From Chloroflexi bacterium UBA5189 (GTDB taxonomy: Bacteria; Chloroflexota; Limnocylindria; Limnocylindrales; CSP1-4): DNA of 44,962 nt. The position numbers and the translations under genes were made by a program. Under the pieces are notes generated by a model. The model saw nothing but the letters and a program-made list of their open reading frames with translations, was not told the DNA's origin and ran no database searches. Below are positions 32,680-40,367 of the stretch, piece by piece. The DNA lies in assembly GCA_002413045.1 (NCBI GenBank), contig DHWF01000006.1:958-45919 (forward strand). The letters are read 5' to 3'. The stretch's first letter is position 1. Every line of letters begins with the position of its first letter.

Positions 32680-32865
32680 ATGTTTCTGAATGAGATGCAT
32701 TTCGAGCAGGTGAAGCGGGATCGCGAGCGTGAGCTCGCCAAGCGCGTCCACGCGCCGCAGCACCAGCCCGAGGTCCAGTCCATTCGGCGCGCCGTCGGCC
32801 GCTCGATCATCGCGATCGGCGTCCGGCTCGCCGCCGAGCCACAGCCCAGGCTGGCTCGGTCCTGA
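32680..32865 (+). CDS. Small 61-aa protein inside the ABC exporter operon
   Basis: A 61-codon frame lies between the ATPase and permease genes. Its ATG at 32680 is preceded by GGGAGGTGAT, almost the full complement of the 16S 3' end, at a spacing of 9 nt, the best ribosome binding site in the window. The peptide starts MFLNEMHFEQVKRDRERELAKR, an amphipathic, strongly charged helix, then a basic stretch with RRAVGRSIIAIGVRLA. It has no signal peptide, no double-glycine leader and no cysteine. I do not recognise a family. Possibilities are an accessory or regulatory peptide of the exporter or a cytosolic small protein; that it is a transported substrate is speculation. Confidence 0.65.
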   Translation: MFLNEMHFEQVKRDRERELAKRVHAPQHQPEVQSIRRAVGRSIIAIGVRLAAEPQPRLARS

Positions 32866-32903
32866 TGAGGATCGAGCCAGCCCTCCCCCACAGAAGGCCA
32901 GCC

Positions 32904-33707
32904 ATGACCGCCCTCACCCATGAGCTGAAGGCCTCGTACGCCTTCATCGAGCGGAACTTCTTCCTGTCCCGGCGCTACTGGGGCTGGGAGATCGCGTTCC
33001 TCATCTATTCGGCTGCCGGTGCGCTCTCGATCTCGCTGATCGGCGCGCAGGCCGGCGATCCCCGCCTGCTCCTGACCCTGATGGTCGGCGCGATCTTCTG
33101 GAACTACCTGTCTGTGGTCTTCAGCTGGATCGCCGAGACGATCGCGATCGAGCGCTGGGAGGGGACCCTCGAGTACACGATGATGGCCCCGATCCGCCGG
33201 TCGACGCACCTCCTCGGTGCGGTCGCCTACGCCATGGTCTACGGCCTCATCCACACCCTCGCGATCCTCGTCGCCGTCGTGCTGTTCTTCCCGGACCTGT
33301 CGTTCGCGCACGCCAACATCGCCACCGTCGCGGGCTTCATGGTCCTGGGCTCGTTCAGCTTCGTCGGCATCGCCATGCTCGCGGCGATCCTGCCGCTGCT
33401 CTTCGTCGAGCGCGGCGCGCAGATGGCGTTCGTGCTCCAGTCGGTCCTGCTGCTCGTCAGCGGGGTCTACTACTCGATCTCCATCCTGCCGGGCTGGATG
33501 CAGGTGATCTCGCACGTCTCTCCCGCGACGTACGCCATCGACGGCGTCCGGAAGGGCCTCATCGACGGCGTCCCGCTGTCCGAGCTCACCGGCGACATCT
33601 GGCCGCTCCTCGTCATGGGCACGCTGTTCATCCCATTCGGGCTGTGGGCGTTCGGCCGTGCCGAGAAGTACGCCAAGCGCACCGGCAAGCTGAAGCGAGT
33701 CGGGTGA
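32904..33707 (+). CDS. ABC-2 type exporter permease
   Basis: Protein of 267 aa with six predicted helices, the ABC-2 membrane (NodJ/DrrB) fold. The characteristic element is IAIERWEGTLEYTMMAPIRRS (residues ~88-108), followed by AMVYGLIHTLAILVAVV and a late YYSISILPGWMQVISHVSPATYAIDGVRKGL, the usual pre-last-helix motif. It pairs with the ATPase at 31740 to form a homo- or heterodimeric exporter of a small molecule, lipid or glycan. The ATG at 32904 has AGAAGG 7 nt upstream. The stop overlaps the GNAT1 start as TGATG. Confidence 0.92.
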   Translation: MTALTHELKASYAFIERNFFLSRRYWGWEIAFLIYSAAGALSISLIGAQAGDPRLLLTLMVGAIFWNYLSVVFSWIAETIAIERWEGTLEYTMMAPIRRSTHLLGAVAYAMVYGLIHTLAILVAVVLFFPDLSFAHANIATVAGFMVLGSFSFVGIAMLAAILPLLFVERGAQMAFVLQSVLLLVSGVYYSISILPGWMQVISHVSPATYAIDGVRKGLIDGVPLSELTGDIWPLLVMGTLFIPFGLWAFGRAEKYAKRTGKLKRVG

Positions 33708-34702
33708 TGGGCCAGCTGACGCGGCAGGCGCCGACCGTGCCAGGGCTCCGGCTTCGCCCGTTCGCGGGCGAGTCGGACCTGGCCGACATCGCCCGAATCG
33801 AGAATGCCGAGGCCGAGGCCGATCGAGTCCAGCGCCGAACGACCGAGGCCGAGGTGCGGGTGTTCTTCGGGCACCCGAACGAGCACTTCGACGCCGCGCG
33901 CGACGTCACGATCGCCGAGGTCGACGGACGCGTCGTGGCGACTGCGTCCCGCGAGTGGGTCGACACGACCGATGGCCTGCGCGAGTACCGCCTGGACGGT
34001 GCCGTGGATCCGGACTTCCGGGGCCGTGGCATCGGCGCCCTCCTCCTGGCCGACAGCGAGCGGCTCCAGCGCGAGCTCGCCGCAACGCACGAATTGCAGA
34101 TCCCTCGGATCTTCGGTTCGTGGAGTGCGGATACCCAGGAGCGGGACATCCGGCTCCTGCGTGCGGCCGGCTTCCAGCCCGCTCGCTGGTTCTTCGACAT
34201 GACCCGGCCGAACCTGGACGAGATCCCGGACGTGCCCCTGCCCGACGGGCTGGAGCTCCGGCCCATCACGCGCGACATGGCGCTCGCCGTCTGGCGTGCG
34301 GACGTCGAGGCGTTCAAGGACCACTGGGGCGGCTTCGACGGGTCGGACGACCGGCTCGAGGGATGGCTCGCCCAGCCCTTCAACGACCTGTCGATGTGGG
34401 TCATCGCCTTCGACGGCGACGAGGTCGCGGGGGGCGTGATCAACACGATCGACCCGGACGAGAACGAGGCCCTCGGCATCCACCGGGGCTGGCTGCGCAG
34501 CGTCTTCACCCGGCGCCAGTGGCGACGCCGCGGCGTCGCGCGGGCGCTGATCGCGCGATCGCTCGCGCTCCATCGGGAGCGCGGCATGACCACGGCGAGC
34601 CTGGGCGTCGACGCGGACAACCCGAGCGGTGCGCTCGGCCTGTACGAGGGCATCGGGTTCGAGGTCGACTACCGGTCGACCGCCTGGCGGAAGCCGTTCT
34701 AG
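33707..34702 (+). CDS. Tandem-GNAT acetyltransferase 1 (MshD-like layout)
   Basis: Protein of 331 aa with two GNAT folds. The first has AVDPDFRGRGIGALLL (~100-115), the second TRRQWRRRGVARALIARSL (~265-283); both carry the R/Q-x-x-G-x-G/A acetyl-CoA pyrophosphate loop. The ending GVDADNPSGALGLYEGIGF is the common C-terminal GNAT motif. The two-domain layout resembles mycothiol synthase MshD, but similarity in detail cannot be judged by eye. It starts within the permease stop (TGATG), so it is translationally coupled to the exporter. It is paralogous to the two later proteins. An acetylated exporter substrate or self-protection are plausible but unproven roles. Confidence 0.85.
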   Translation: MGQLTRQAPTVPGLRLRPFAGESDLADIARIENAEAEADRVQRRTTEAEVRVFFGHPNEHFDAARDVTIAEVDGRVVATASREWVDTTDGLREYRLDGAVDPDFRGRGIGALLLADSERLQRELAATHELQIPRIFGSWSADTQERDIRLLRAAGFQPARWFFDMTRPNLDEIPDVPLPDGLELRPITRDMALAVWRADVEAFKDHWGGFDGSDDRLEGWLAQPFNDLSMWVIAFDGDEVAGGVINTIDPDENEALGIHRGWLRSVFTRRQWRRRGVARALIARSLALHRERGMTTASLGVDADNPSGALGLYEGIGFEVDYRSTAWRKPF

Positions 34703-34704
34703 CC

Positions 34705-35808
34705 GTGGACGCGATCGACGCCCTCCAGGCGCTCGGCTGGGACGATCAGTTTGCCGCCCTGCTCGCCACGGAGGCGCCTGGTCTCGTTGCCGGGCGCATC
34801 CTGTCCGAGGAACGCGGCCAGTACGTCGTGGCCTCAGGCGCAGGAGAGGGGCCGGCCAGCCCGTCCGGCCGGCTTCGGCACGACGCGGAGCTCGACCCGA
34901 CCGCCGCCTGGCCGGCGGTGGGCGACTGGGTCGCGCTGGAGCGGCCGGCTGGCGACGGCGCGGCCATCGAGCATCGGCTCATCCAGCGCGTCCTGGCCCG
35001 TCGCACCGCGGTCATCCGGCGCGCACCAGGCGATCGCAAGCTGCCATCCCAGGTGCTCGCCGCGAACGTGGACGTCGTCTTCGTCGTCACCTCGGTCAAC
35101 CAGGAGTTCAGCGTCCGGCGGCTCGAGCGCTACGTGACGGTCGCCTGGGAATCCGGGGCGACGCCGATCGTGCTCCTGTCGAAGGCGGATCTCACCGACG
35201 ACCTCGAGGGCTTCCGCTTGCAGGTGGAGATGACCGCGCCCGGCGTCGACGTCATCGCGGTCTCGGCGGTCACGGGCCAGGGCGTGGAGGACGTTCGCCG
35301 GCACCTCGGCGTCGGTCGGACCGTGGTCTTCACGGGCTCGTCCGGCGTCGGCAAGTCCAGCATCGTGAACGCGCTTGCGGGCGAGCCGCTGCTCGACACC
35401 GGCGGCATTCGACTCGACGACGCCCGTGGCCGGCACACCACGACGCGGCGTCAGCTCGTTCGGTTGGTGGATGGCATGCTCATCGATACGCCGGGGCTCC
35501 GCGAGCTCGGCGTCATGGACGGCGAGGGCTTGGCCACGGCATTCGAGGACATCGAGCGGATCGTCGTCGAATGCCGCTTCAGCGACTGCCAGCACAAGTC
35601 CGAACCCGGCTGCGCCATCCGCGCGGCGCTCGATGGCGGCACCCTGGACCGGGGCCGGTTCGCGGCCTACGAGAAGCTCCAGCGCGAGGCGTACCGGGCC
35701 ACCCTGGCGACCGACGCGCTGTCCCGCCGCGCGGAGCGCCGGAAGTGGGCGGTGATCACTCGGGACGTCGAGCAACACATGCGGCTCAAGTACGGGAGCG
35801 ATCGATGA
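34705..35808 (+). CDS. rsgA: Ribosome small-subunit-dependent GTPase RsgA
   Basis: Protein of 367 aa. The circularly permuted GTPase order is evident: OB-like N-terminal domain, then G4 LLSKAD (~155), G5-like VSAVTGQGV, G1 TGSSGVGKSS (~211-220), G2 HTTTRRQLV, G3 DTPGLREL. The C-terminal zinc-binding helix domain has CRFSDCQHKSEPGC. RsgA matures the 30S subunit. The start is GTG at 34705, only 2 nt after the GNAT1 stop, with GGAAG about 11 nt upstream; its stop overlaps GNAT2 as ATGA. Embedding in an exporter/acetyltransferase operon is unusual for this housekeeping factor. Confidence 0.95.
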   Translation: MDAIDALQALGWDDQFAALLATEAPGLVAGRILSEERGQYVVASGAGEGPASPSGRLRHDAELDPTAAWPAVGDWVALERPAGDGAAIEHRLIQRVLARRTAVIRRAPGDRKLPSQVLAANVDVVFVVTSVNQEFSVRRLERYVTVAWESGATPIVLLSKADLTDDLEGFRLQVEMTAPGVDVIAVSAVTGQGVEDVRRHLGVGRTVVFTGSSGVGKSSIVNALAGEPLLDTGGIRLDDARGRHTTTRRQLVRLVDGMLIDTPGLRELGVMDGEGLATAFEDIERIVVECRFSDCQHKSEPGCAIRAALDGGTLDRGRFAAYEKLQREAYRATLATDALSRRAERRKWAVITRDVEQHMRLKYGSDR

Positions 35809-36803
35809 CCGAGGTGAGCGGCGTGATGCTGCGCGCGTTCGATCCAGCCCACGACTTCCCGGCAGTCGCCGGGCTCATCGCCGACGTCAACGCGAACGCC
35901 GGGGTGGAATGGTTCCCGAGCGTCGGCGAGCTGACCGTCGAGTGGTCGCGGGCTCGTTCGTTCGATCCGCTCCGGGACGTCACGCTCGCCGAGGCGGACG
36001 GCCGCTTGGTCGGCGCCGTGCGCGTGAGCTGGCGCGAGCGCGAGAACGCGGTCGTGCACCGCGTCGACGTGTGGGTCCATCCCGATCGAACCCGGCAGGG
36101 ACTCGGGCGGCGGCTGCTGGAGTGGGGCGAGGCGCGCGCCCGGGCGTCCGCGGCCGACGGCTCCGGTGGCCCGACCCACCTTCCTCATGCCTTCGGGAGC
36201 ATGACCGACGAGGCGAATGCCACCGCGGTAGCCTTCGCCGCAAAGGCCGGCTATCGCCCGATCCGCTACCACTACGAGATGCGGCGGGACCTCGCCGAAC
36301 CGATTCCCGACGTCCCGGTACCGGACGGCCTCATCGTCCGCCCGGTCGTGTCCGCGGACTATCGGGCGGTCTGGCTCGCCGACGAGGAAGCCTTCCGTGA
36401 CCACTGGGACGCCGCCGTCGTGAACGAGGACGATTACACGCGCTTCTTCGCCCACCCCGAGATCGATCCCTCGATCTGGCAGGTCGCGTGGGACGGTGAC
36501 GAGATCGCCGGTCTCGTGATCAACGGCATCTTCCGCGAGGAGAACGCCCGGATCGGGCTCGACATCGGCTGGCTCGACAGCGTGGCGACGCGTCGTCCGT
36601 GGCGCCGGCGCGGGGTCGCGGGCGCGCTCATTGCCAGGTCGCTCGCGGTGCTGAAGGAGCGCGGGATGACCGTGGCGGCGCTCGGCGTCGACACGGAGAA
36701 CCCGAGCGGGGCGCTCGGGCTGTACGAGCGGTTTGGGTTCAAGCCGGTCCGGACCTGGGTTTTCCTGCGAAAGCCGTTCGAGGAGGCACGCGGCGATGCG
36801 TGA
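35805..36803 (+). CDS. Tandem-GNAT acetyltransferase 2
   Basis: Protein of 332 aa with two GNAT domains. Acetyl-CoA loops are HPDRTRQGLGRRLLEWG (~90-106) and TRRPWRRRGVAGALIARSL (~264-282). The C-terminus GVDTENPSGALGLYERFGFKP and final RKPF-type segment match GNAT1 and GNAT3. Aromatic-rich stretches such as RPIRYHYEMRRDL and FRDHWDAAVVNEDDY are shared with GNAT3 and absent from generic GNATs, so the two are close paralogues. It overlaps rsgA by 4 nt and GNAT3 by 8 nt. Confidence 0.85.
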   Translation: MTEVSGVMLRAFDPAHDFPAVAGLIADVNANAGVEWFPSVGELTVEWSRARSFDPLRDVTLAEADGRLVGAVRVSWRERENAVVHRVDVWVHPDRTRQGLGRRLLEWGEARARASAADGSGGPTHLPHAFGSMTDEANATAVAFAAKAGYRPIRYHYEMRRDLAEPIPDVPVPDGLIVRPVVSADYRAVWLADEEAFRDHWDAAVVNEDDYTRFFAHPEIDPSIWQVAWDGDEIAGLVINGIFREENARIGLDIGWLDSVATRRPWRRRGVAGALIARSLAVLKERGMTVAALGVDTENPSGALGLYERFGFKPVRTWVFLRKPFEEARGDA

Positions 36804-37776
36804 GCTCACTGCCCTCGACCTGCGCCCGTTCGATCGGGCGCGCGACTTTCCGGCCCTCTCCGACCTGATCAGCGCGGTCAACGTCCACGACGAGTTCGAG
36901 TGGCTGCCCACGACCGACGAGCTCGAACGCGACTGGGCCGCCCCGCACGCGACGTTCGACCCGGAACGCGATGCGATCGTCGCCGACGCCGACGGGCGCC
37001 TCGCAGCGGCCGGCTGGGTGAGCTGGGCGGAGCGCGACGGCAAGGTCGTGCACGACTTCGAGATCTGGGTGCACCCCGACCAGCGCCGCCACGGCCTCGG
37101 CACGCGAATCCTCGCCTGGCTCGAGGCGCGGGCACGCGAATCCGTCGTCGATGGCAGCGGCGGTCCGGCGGACCTTCCGCGTGTGTTCGGCGGCGGCCTC
37201 ATCACGGCGAACCCCGCGGCCGCGGCATTTGCGGTGCAGGCGGGCTACCCGACCATCCGGTACGGGTTCCAGATGCGCCGCCCGCTGGACGAACCCATCC
37301 CGGAGGTCGCGCTGCCCGGCGGGCTCGAGGTCAGGCAGGTCCTGCCGGAACACCACCGAGCGATCTGGGACTCGGACGTGGAGGCATTCCAGGACCACTG
37401 GGAGGCACGGGTCCGCACCGAGCACGACTTCGTCCGTACGTTCACGGACCCGGACTTCGACCCGACCATGTGGCAGGTCGCGTGGGCCGGCGACGAGGTA
37501 GCCGGCAGCATCATGAACAACATCTACCCCGAGGCGAACGCCCGCGTCGGGCTGGACATCGGCTGGCTGGACCACGTGTCCGTGCGCCGGCCGTGGCGAG
37601 GGCGCGGCCTCGCGAGTGCGCTCATCGTTCGCTCGCTTCGGATCCATCGGGACCGAGGCATGGCGGTGGCCGCACTCGGCGTCGACGCGGACAACCCGAC
37701 CGGCGCGCTCCGGCTGTACGAGAAGTTCGGGTTCCGGCCCAAGTACACCTGGGCAATCGTCCGCAAGCCCTTCTGA
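36796..37776 (+). CDS. Tandem-GNAT acetyltransferase 3
   Basis: Protein of 326 aa, two GNAT domains: HPDQRRHGLGTRILAWL (~95-111) and VRRPWRGRGLASALIVRSL (~263-281). Shared features with GNAT2 include FEWLPTTDELERDW/VEWFPSVGELTVEW, DFDPTMWQVAWAGDEVAG and GLDIGWLDHVS. A perfect AGGAGG lies 9 nt before the ATG at 36796, inside the end of GNAT2. It is the last gene of the exporter operon and ends 11 nt from the convergent MBL gene. Confidence 0.85.
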   Translation: MRELTALDLRPFDRARDFPALSDLISAVNVHDEFEWLPTTDELERDWAAPHATFDPERDAIVADADGRLAAAGWVSWAERDGKVVHDFEIWVHPDQRRHGLGTRILAWLEARARESVVDGSGGPADLPRVFGGGLITANPAAAAFAVQAGYPTIRYGFQMRRPLDEPIPEVALPGGLEVRQVLPEHHRAIWDSDVEAFQDHWEARVRTEHDFVRTFTDPDFDPTMWQVAWAGDEVAGSIMNNIYPEANARVGLDIGWLDHVSVRRPWRGRGLASALIVRSLRIHRDRGMAVAALGVDADNPTGALRLYEKFGFRPKYTWAIVRKPF

Positions 37777-37787
37777 GCCGCGGCCGC

Positions 37788-38426
37788 TCAGGTCGGCAGC
37801 CGGCCCTCGCGCGCCACCCACTCGAGCCACGGCTGCTCGCGGCCGATCGTCGTCGACGGCCCGTGGCCGGGCAGCACGGTGAGCGTCGGGTCGAGGCCGC
37901 GCAGGCGATCGAGCGACGCGAGCATGGCCTCGGCGGAGCCGCCGGGGAGGTCGACCCGGCCGAACGAGCCGGCGAAGAGCGTATCGCCGCTGTAGAGACG
38001 GCCGGCGTCGCGATCGAGGAGGCAGATCGAGCCTTCCGTGTGGCCGGGCGTATGGAGGACATCGAGCCGCACGCTCCCGAAGCGGATCTCGCCACCCTCC
38101 TCGAGGTCGACGGCAGGCACGCACGGCGGGATCTCGAAGGGCGCCCACATCGGGCTCGGGCTCGTGAGGCGATGGGCATCGAGCGGGTGGACCGCGATCT
38201 GGGCACCGGTGTGCTCGGCGACCCGCGCGTTCTCGCCGCTGTGGTCCCAGTGGCCGTGGGTGGTCACGATGAGCTTCAGGGCCCAGCCGCGGGCATCGAG
38301 CTCGCCACGAATCCACTCCAGCGACGGGATCGCCGTATCGATGGCGATTGCCTCACGCGTCCGCTCGTCCGCGATGACGTGCAGGTTCGTCGCCAGGACG
38401 CCGACGACCTTGTGCAGCGCCTCCAT
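37788..38426 (-). CDS. MBL-fold hydrolase, glyoxalase II-like
   Basis: Protein of 212 aa with THGHWDHSG (the HxHxDH motif, ~54-62), HTPGHTEGS (~125-133, third histidine), SGDTLF (~146-151) and a final LPGHGP. This is the minimal glyoxalase II-like / persulfide dioxygenase-type hydrolase. It likely cleaves a thioester or phosphoester; the exact substrate is unknown. It is the last gene of the reverse-strand cox operon, 24 nt after coxG. Confidence 0.9.
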   Translation of the reverse strand: MEALHKVVGVLATNLHVIADERTREAIAIDTAIPSLEWIRGELDARGWALKLIVTTHGHWDHSGENARVAEHTGAQIAVHPLDAHRLTSPSPMWAPFEIPPCVPAVDLEEGGEIRFGSVRLDVLHTPGHTEGSICLLDRDAGRLYSGDTLFAGSFGRVDLPGGSAEAMLASLDRLRGLDPTLTVLPGHGPSTTIGREQPWLEWVAREGRLPT

Positions 38427-38450
38427 CGACGCCCGTCGCTTCCGACCGGG

Positions 38451-38897
38451 TCAAGCCGCCGGCGCGAGCCGGGCGCGAACGCAGTCGAACGTCTCGTCGA
38501 TCAGCTTCGCGGCGGTGCCCTCGATCATCCGCGACCCGATGCCGGCAAGCGCGCCGAAGATCTCGACCGCCGCGGTGTAGTCCATCGTCGTCGGGCCTTC
38601 GGCCGGACCGCTGAGCCGCATCTCGCCGTTGCCCTCGACCTGGGTGCCGGGCGCCTCGCCCGTCGCGCGAATGACCGCGCGATCCGGCGGCGCGACCTCG
38701 GTGAGCTCGAGCTCGATCGTGAAACCGAGCGTCATGAACCCGACGCCGATCTTGGCGCGGACGCTCGCGTGCGTGTCGTCGTGGCGCTCGATCGACTGGA
38801 CGCCCGGGCCGCAGGTCGCGAGCTGCTCGAAGTCGAGGAGCAGCGCCCAGACGGCGGCGCGCGGCGCCTCGATCTCGACCGTGCCGGTGAAGTCCAT
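38451..38897 (-). CDS. coxG: CoxG-like SRPBCC protein (CO dehydrogenase subunit G family)
   Basis: Protein of 148 aa, START/SRPBCC fold. The hallmark pattern is MDFTGTVEIEAPRAAVWALLLDFEQLATCGPGVQSIE, with a later TTMDYTAAVEIFGALAGIGSRMIEGTAAKLIDETFDCVRARL, matching CoxG. CoxG is proposed to anchor CO dehydrogenase at the membrane, but the protein here lacks the C-terminal hydrophobic tail of longer forms. The ATG at 38897 has TAGACT 6 nt upstream and no ribosome binding site. Confidence 0.92.
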   Translation of the reverse strand: MDFTGTVEIEAPRAAVWALLLDFEQLATCGPGVQSIERHDDTHASVRAKIGVGFMTLGFTIELELTEVAPPDRAVIRATGEAPGTQVEGNGEMRLSGPAEGPTTMDYTAAVEIFGALAGIGSRMIEGTAAKLIDETFDCVRARLAPAA

Positions 38898-38903
38898 CGA
38901 GCG

Positions 38904-38909
38904 AGTCTA
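38904..38909 (-). promoter_or_regulatory. -10 element (TAGACT) for coxG
   Basis: Reverse-strand TAGACT ends 6 nt before the coxG ATG, in the 28-nt gap after the MocA-methyltransferase gene. It could start a leaderless coxG-MBL transcript within the cox operon. Confidence 0.4.
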
Positions 38910-38925
38910 GGGACGGGCCGCGATA

Positions 38926-40353
38926 TCAGTGCGAAACGTGCGCTGGCGTCCACCGCGCGATGCCGACCCGGACCGGCCCATCACCCGGAACCAGCGTGCC
39001 CTTGGCATCCGCGGCGGTCGTCGCGTCGAGCCGGTCCTGGAGCCGGCGATCGAGCGCGCTCCCGGGGACGACCCAGGTCTGGCGGCGCAGCTGGGTGAGC
39101 AACTCGTTTCGGGACCATGCGCGCGCCGGGCGCTCGAACAGCTCCAGTGAGGCGGGCGTGCCTCGCGCTTCGAGCAGGTCGAGAAAGTCGGGCAGAGCTG
39201 GGAGCTGGATCCGGGGCTCGCCGTGCACAGCCTCGAAGAACGGGGCCGCGGTTGCAGCGGGTGGCTGCTCCTGCATGACCGCCACGCAGGCGCGACGCGC
39301 CGCGGCGTCGAGCGCGTCCACGAACGGACCGATCGCTTCGGTGTCGTGGCCGACGTTCGCGATCAGCGAAACGTCCGCGCACGGGAGCGGAGCAAGCGTG
39401 GTTGCGGTGGCTGGCCAGCGGCCCTCGACGACTCGGACGTTGCGGATCTCGTACGCCCCGACGCCATCGTGCAGCGCGGCGACCATGGCCGCGGACGGAT
39501 CGACCGCGATGACCTTGTGCGCGTGGAGGGCGAGCGGAAACGCGTACCGTCCAGCGCCGGCGCCCACGTCCAGCCAGGTATCTGTGGGCGTCGCGAGCAC
39601 GACGAGCGCGTCGAGGACCGCGTCGCCACTCCGGCGAGGGTCGTCACGGAACAGGCCGGTGACCGGCGCGTAGTGGTCGGCGTCCTCGTCGGTCTCGCGC
39701 AGCCGCTCGACCTGCTCCCGGTTGCGCCGCACCCGATCGGCCCAGTCCGCCTCGATCGCCGCGACGAGATCCTCCCGGCGATCGATGTCCGGATTGTCAC
39801 CCTCGATCTCGAGCCAGCGAACGAGGTCGGGAAGGGCGTCAAGCAGCGGGCCTAGCCCCCGGTCGCCGTGCGCGTTGCGGATGAGCTCGTCCGCGGTCGC
39901 GCCCGTCTCGATCCGGACCGGATTGCGCGCACCGGAGGTCCCGAACTGCGGGGCGACGACCGGGCGCGCGGCGTCGAGCGGCGCGGCCAGGACCGCGCGA
40001 ATCGCCGCCTCCGTGAGGCGCGGCTGATCGCCGAGTGCCACGAGGCCGGCGTCCGGCTGGGGGTCGGCGGCGAGGGCCGCCGACCAGCCGAGCTGGAGCG
40101 AGCTGGAGAGGCCGCGCGCCGGGTCAGGGTTGATCACGCGCTGGGCGCGGCGCCACTCGATCGAACCTTCGAGCGCCGAATCTGGCGCGAGGACGACGAT
40201 CGGGTCGTCAAGGCCGGCATGGGCGAGCGCATCGAGGACGTGCTGCAGGATCGGCCGGCCCGCGATCCGCGCCTCGAGCTTGTGGCCGCCGAACCGGCTG
40301 CCCGCGCCCGCGGCAAGGACGATGGCCCGTACGCGCCGGGGTCCCGCCACCAC
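38926..40353 (-). CDS. Fusion: MocA-like molybdopterin cytidylyltransferase + SAM-dependent methyltransferase
   Basis: Protein of 475 aa with two domains. Residues ~8-190 are a MocA/MobA-type nucleotidyltransferase: VLAAGAGSRFGGHK (12-25), GLVALGDQPRL (103-113, metal site), ARNPVRI and GDNPDIDRREDL (175-186, the MocA-type end). Residues ~200-475 are a class I methyltransferase (LDVGAGAGRYAFPLA, motif I, ~251-265; VIAVDPSAAM; RVVEGRWPA). MocA makes the cytosine dinucleotide form of molybdopterin needed by CO dehydrogenase and xanthine dehydrogenase. The fused methyltransferase is not part of the known pathway. The start is one of two tandem GTG codons at 40353/40350, with GGAG 7 nt upstream, 14 nt after xdhC. 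Confidence 0.88.
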   Translation of the reverse strand: MVAGPRRVRAIVLAAGAGSRFGGHKLEARIAGRPILQHVLDALAHAGLDDPIVVLAPDSALEGSIEWRRAQRVINPDPARGLSSSLQLGWSAALAADPQPDAGLVALGDQPRLTEAAIRAVLAAPLDAARPVVAPQFGTSGARNPVRIETGATADELIRNAHGDRGLGPLLDALPDLVRWLEIEGDNPDIDRREDLVAAIEADWADRVRRNREQVERLRETDEDADHYAPVTGLFRDDPRRSGDAVLDALVVLATPTDTWLDVGAGAGRYAFPLALHAHKVIAVDPSAAMVAALHDGVGAYEIRNVRVVEGRWPATATTLAPLPCADVSLIANVGHDTEAIGPFVDALDAAARRACVAVMQEQPPAATAAPFFEAVHGEPRIQLPALPDFLDLLEARGTPASLELFERPARAWSRNELLTQLRRQTWVVPGSALDRRLQDRLDATTAADAKGTLVPGDGPVRVGIARWTPAHVSH

Positions 40354-40367
40354 CTGCTGGCTCCGGC

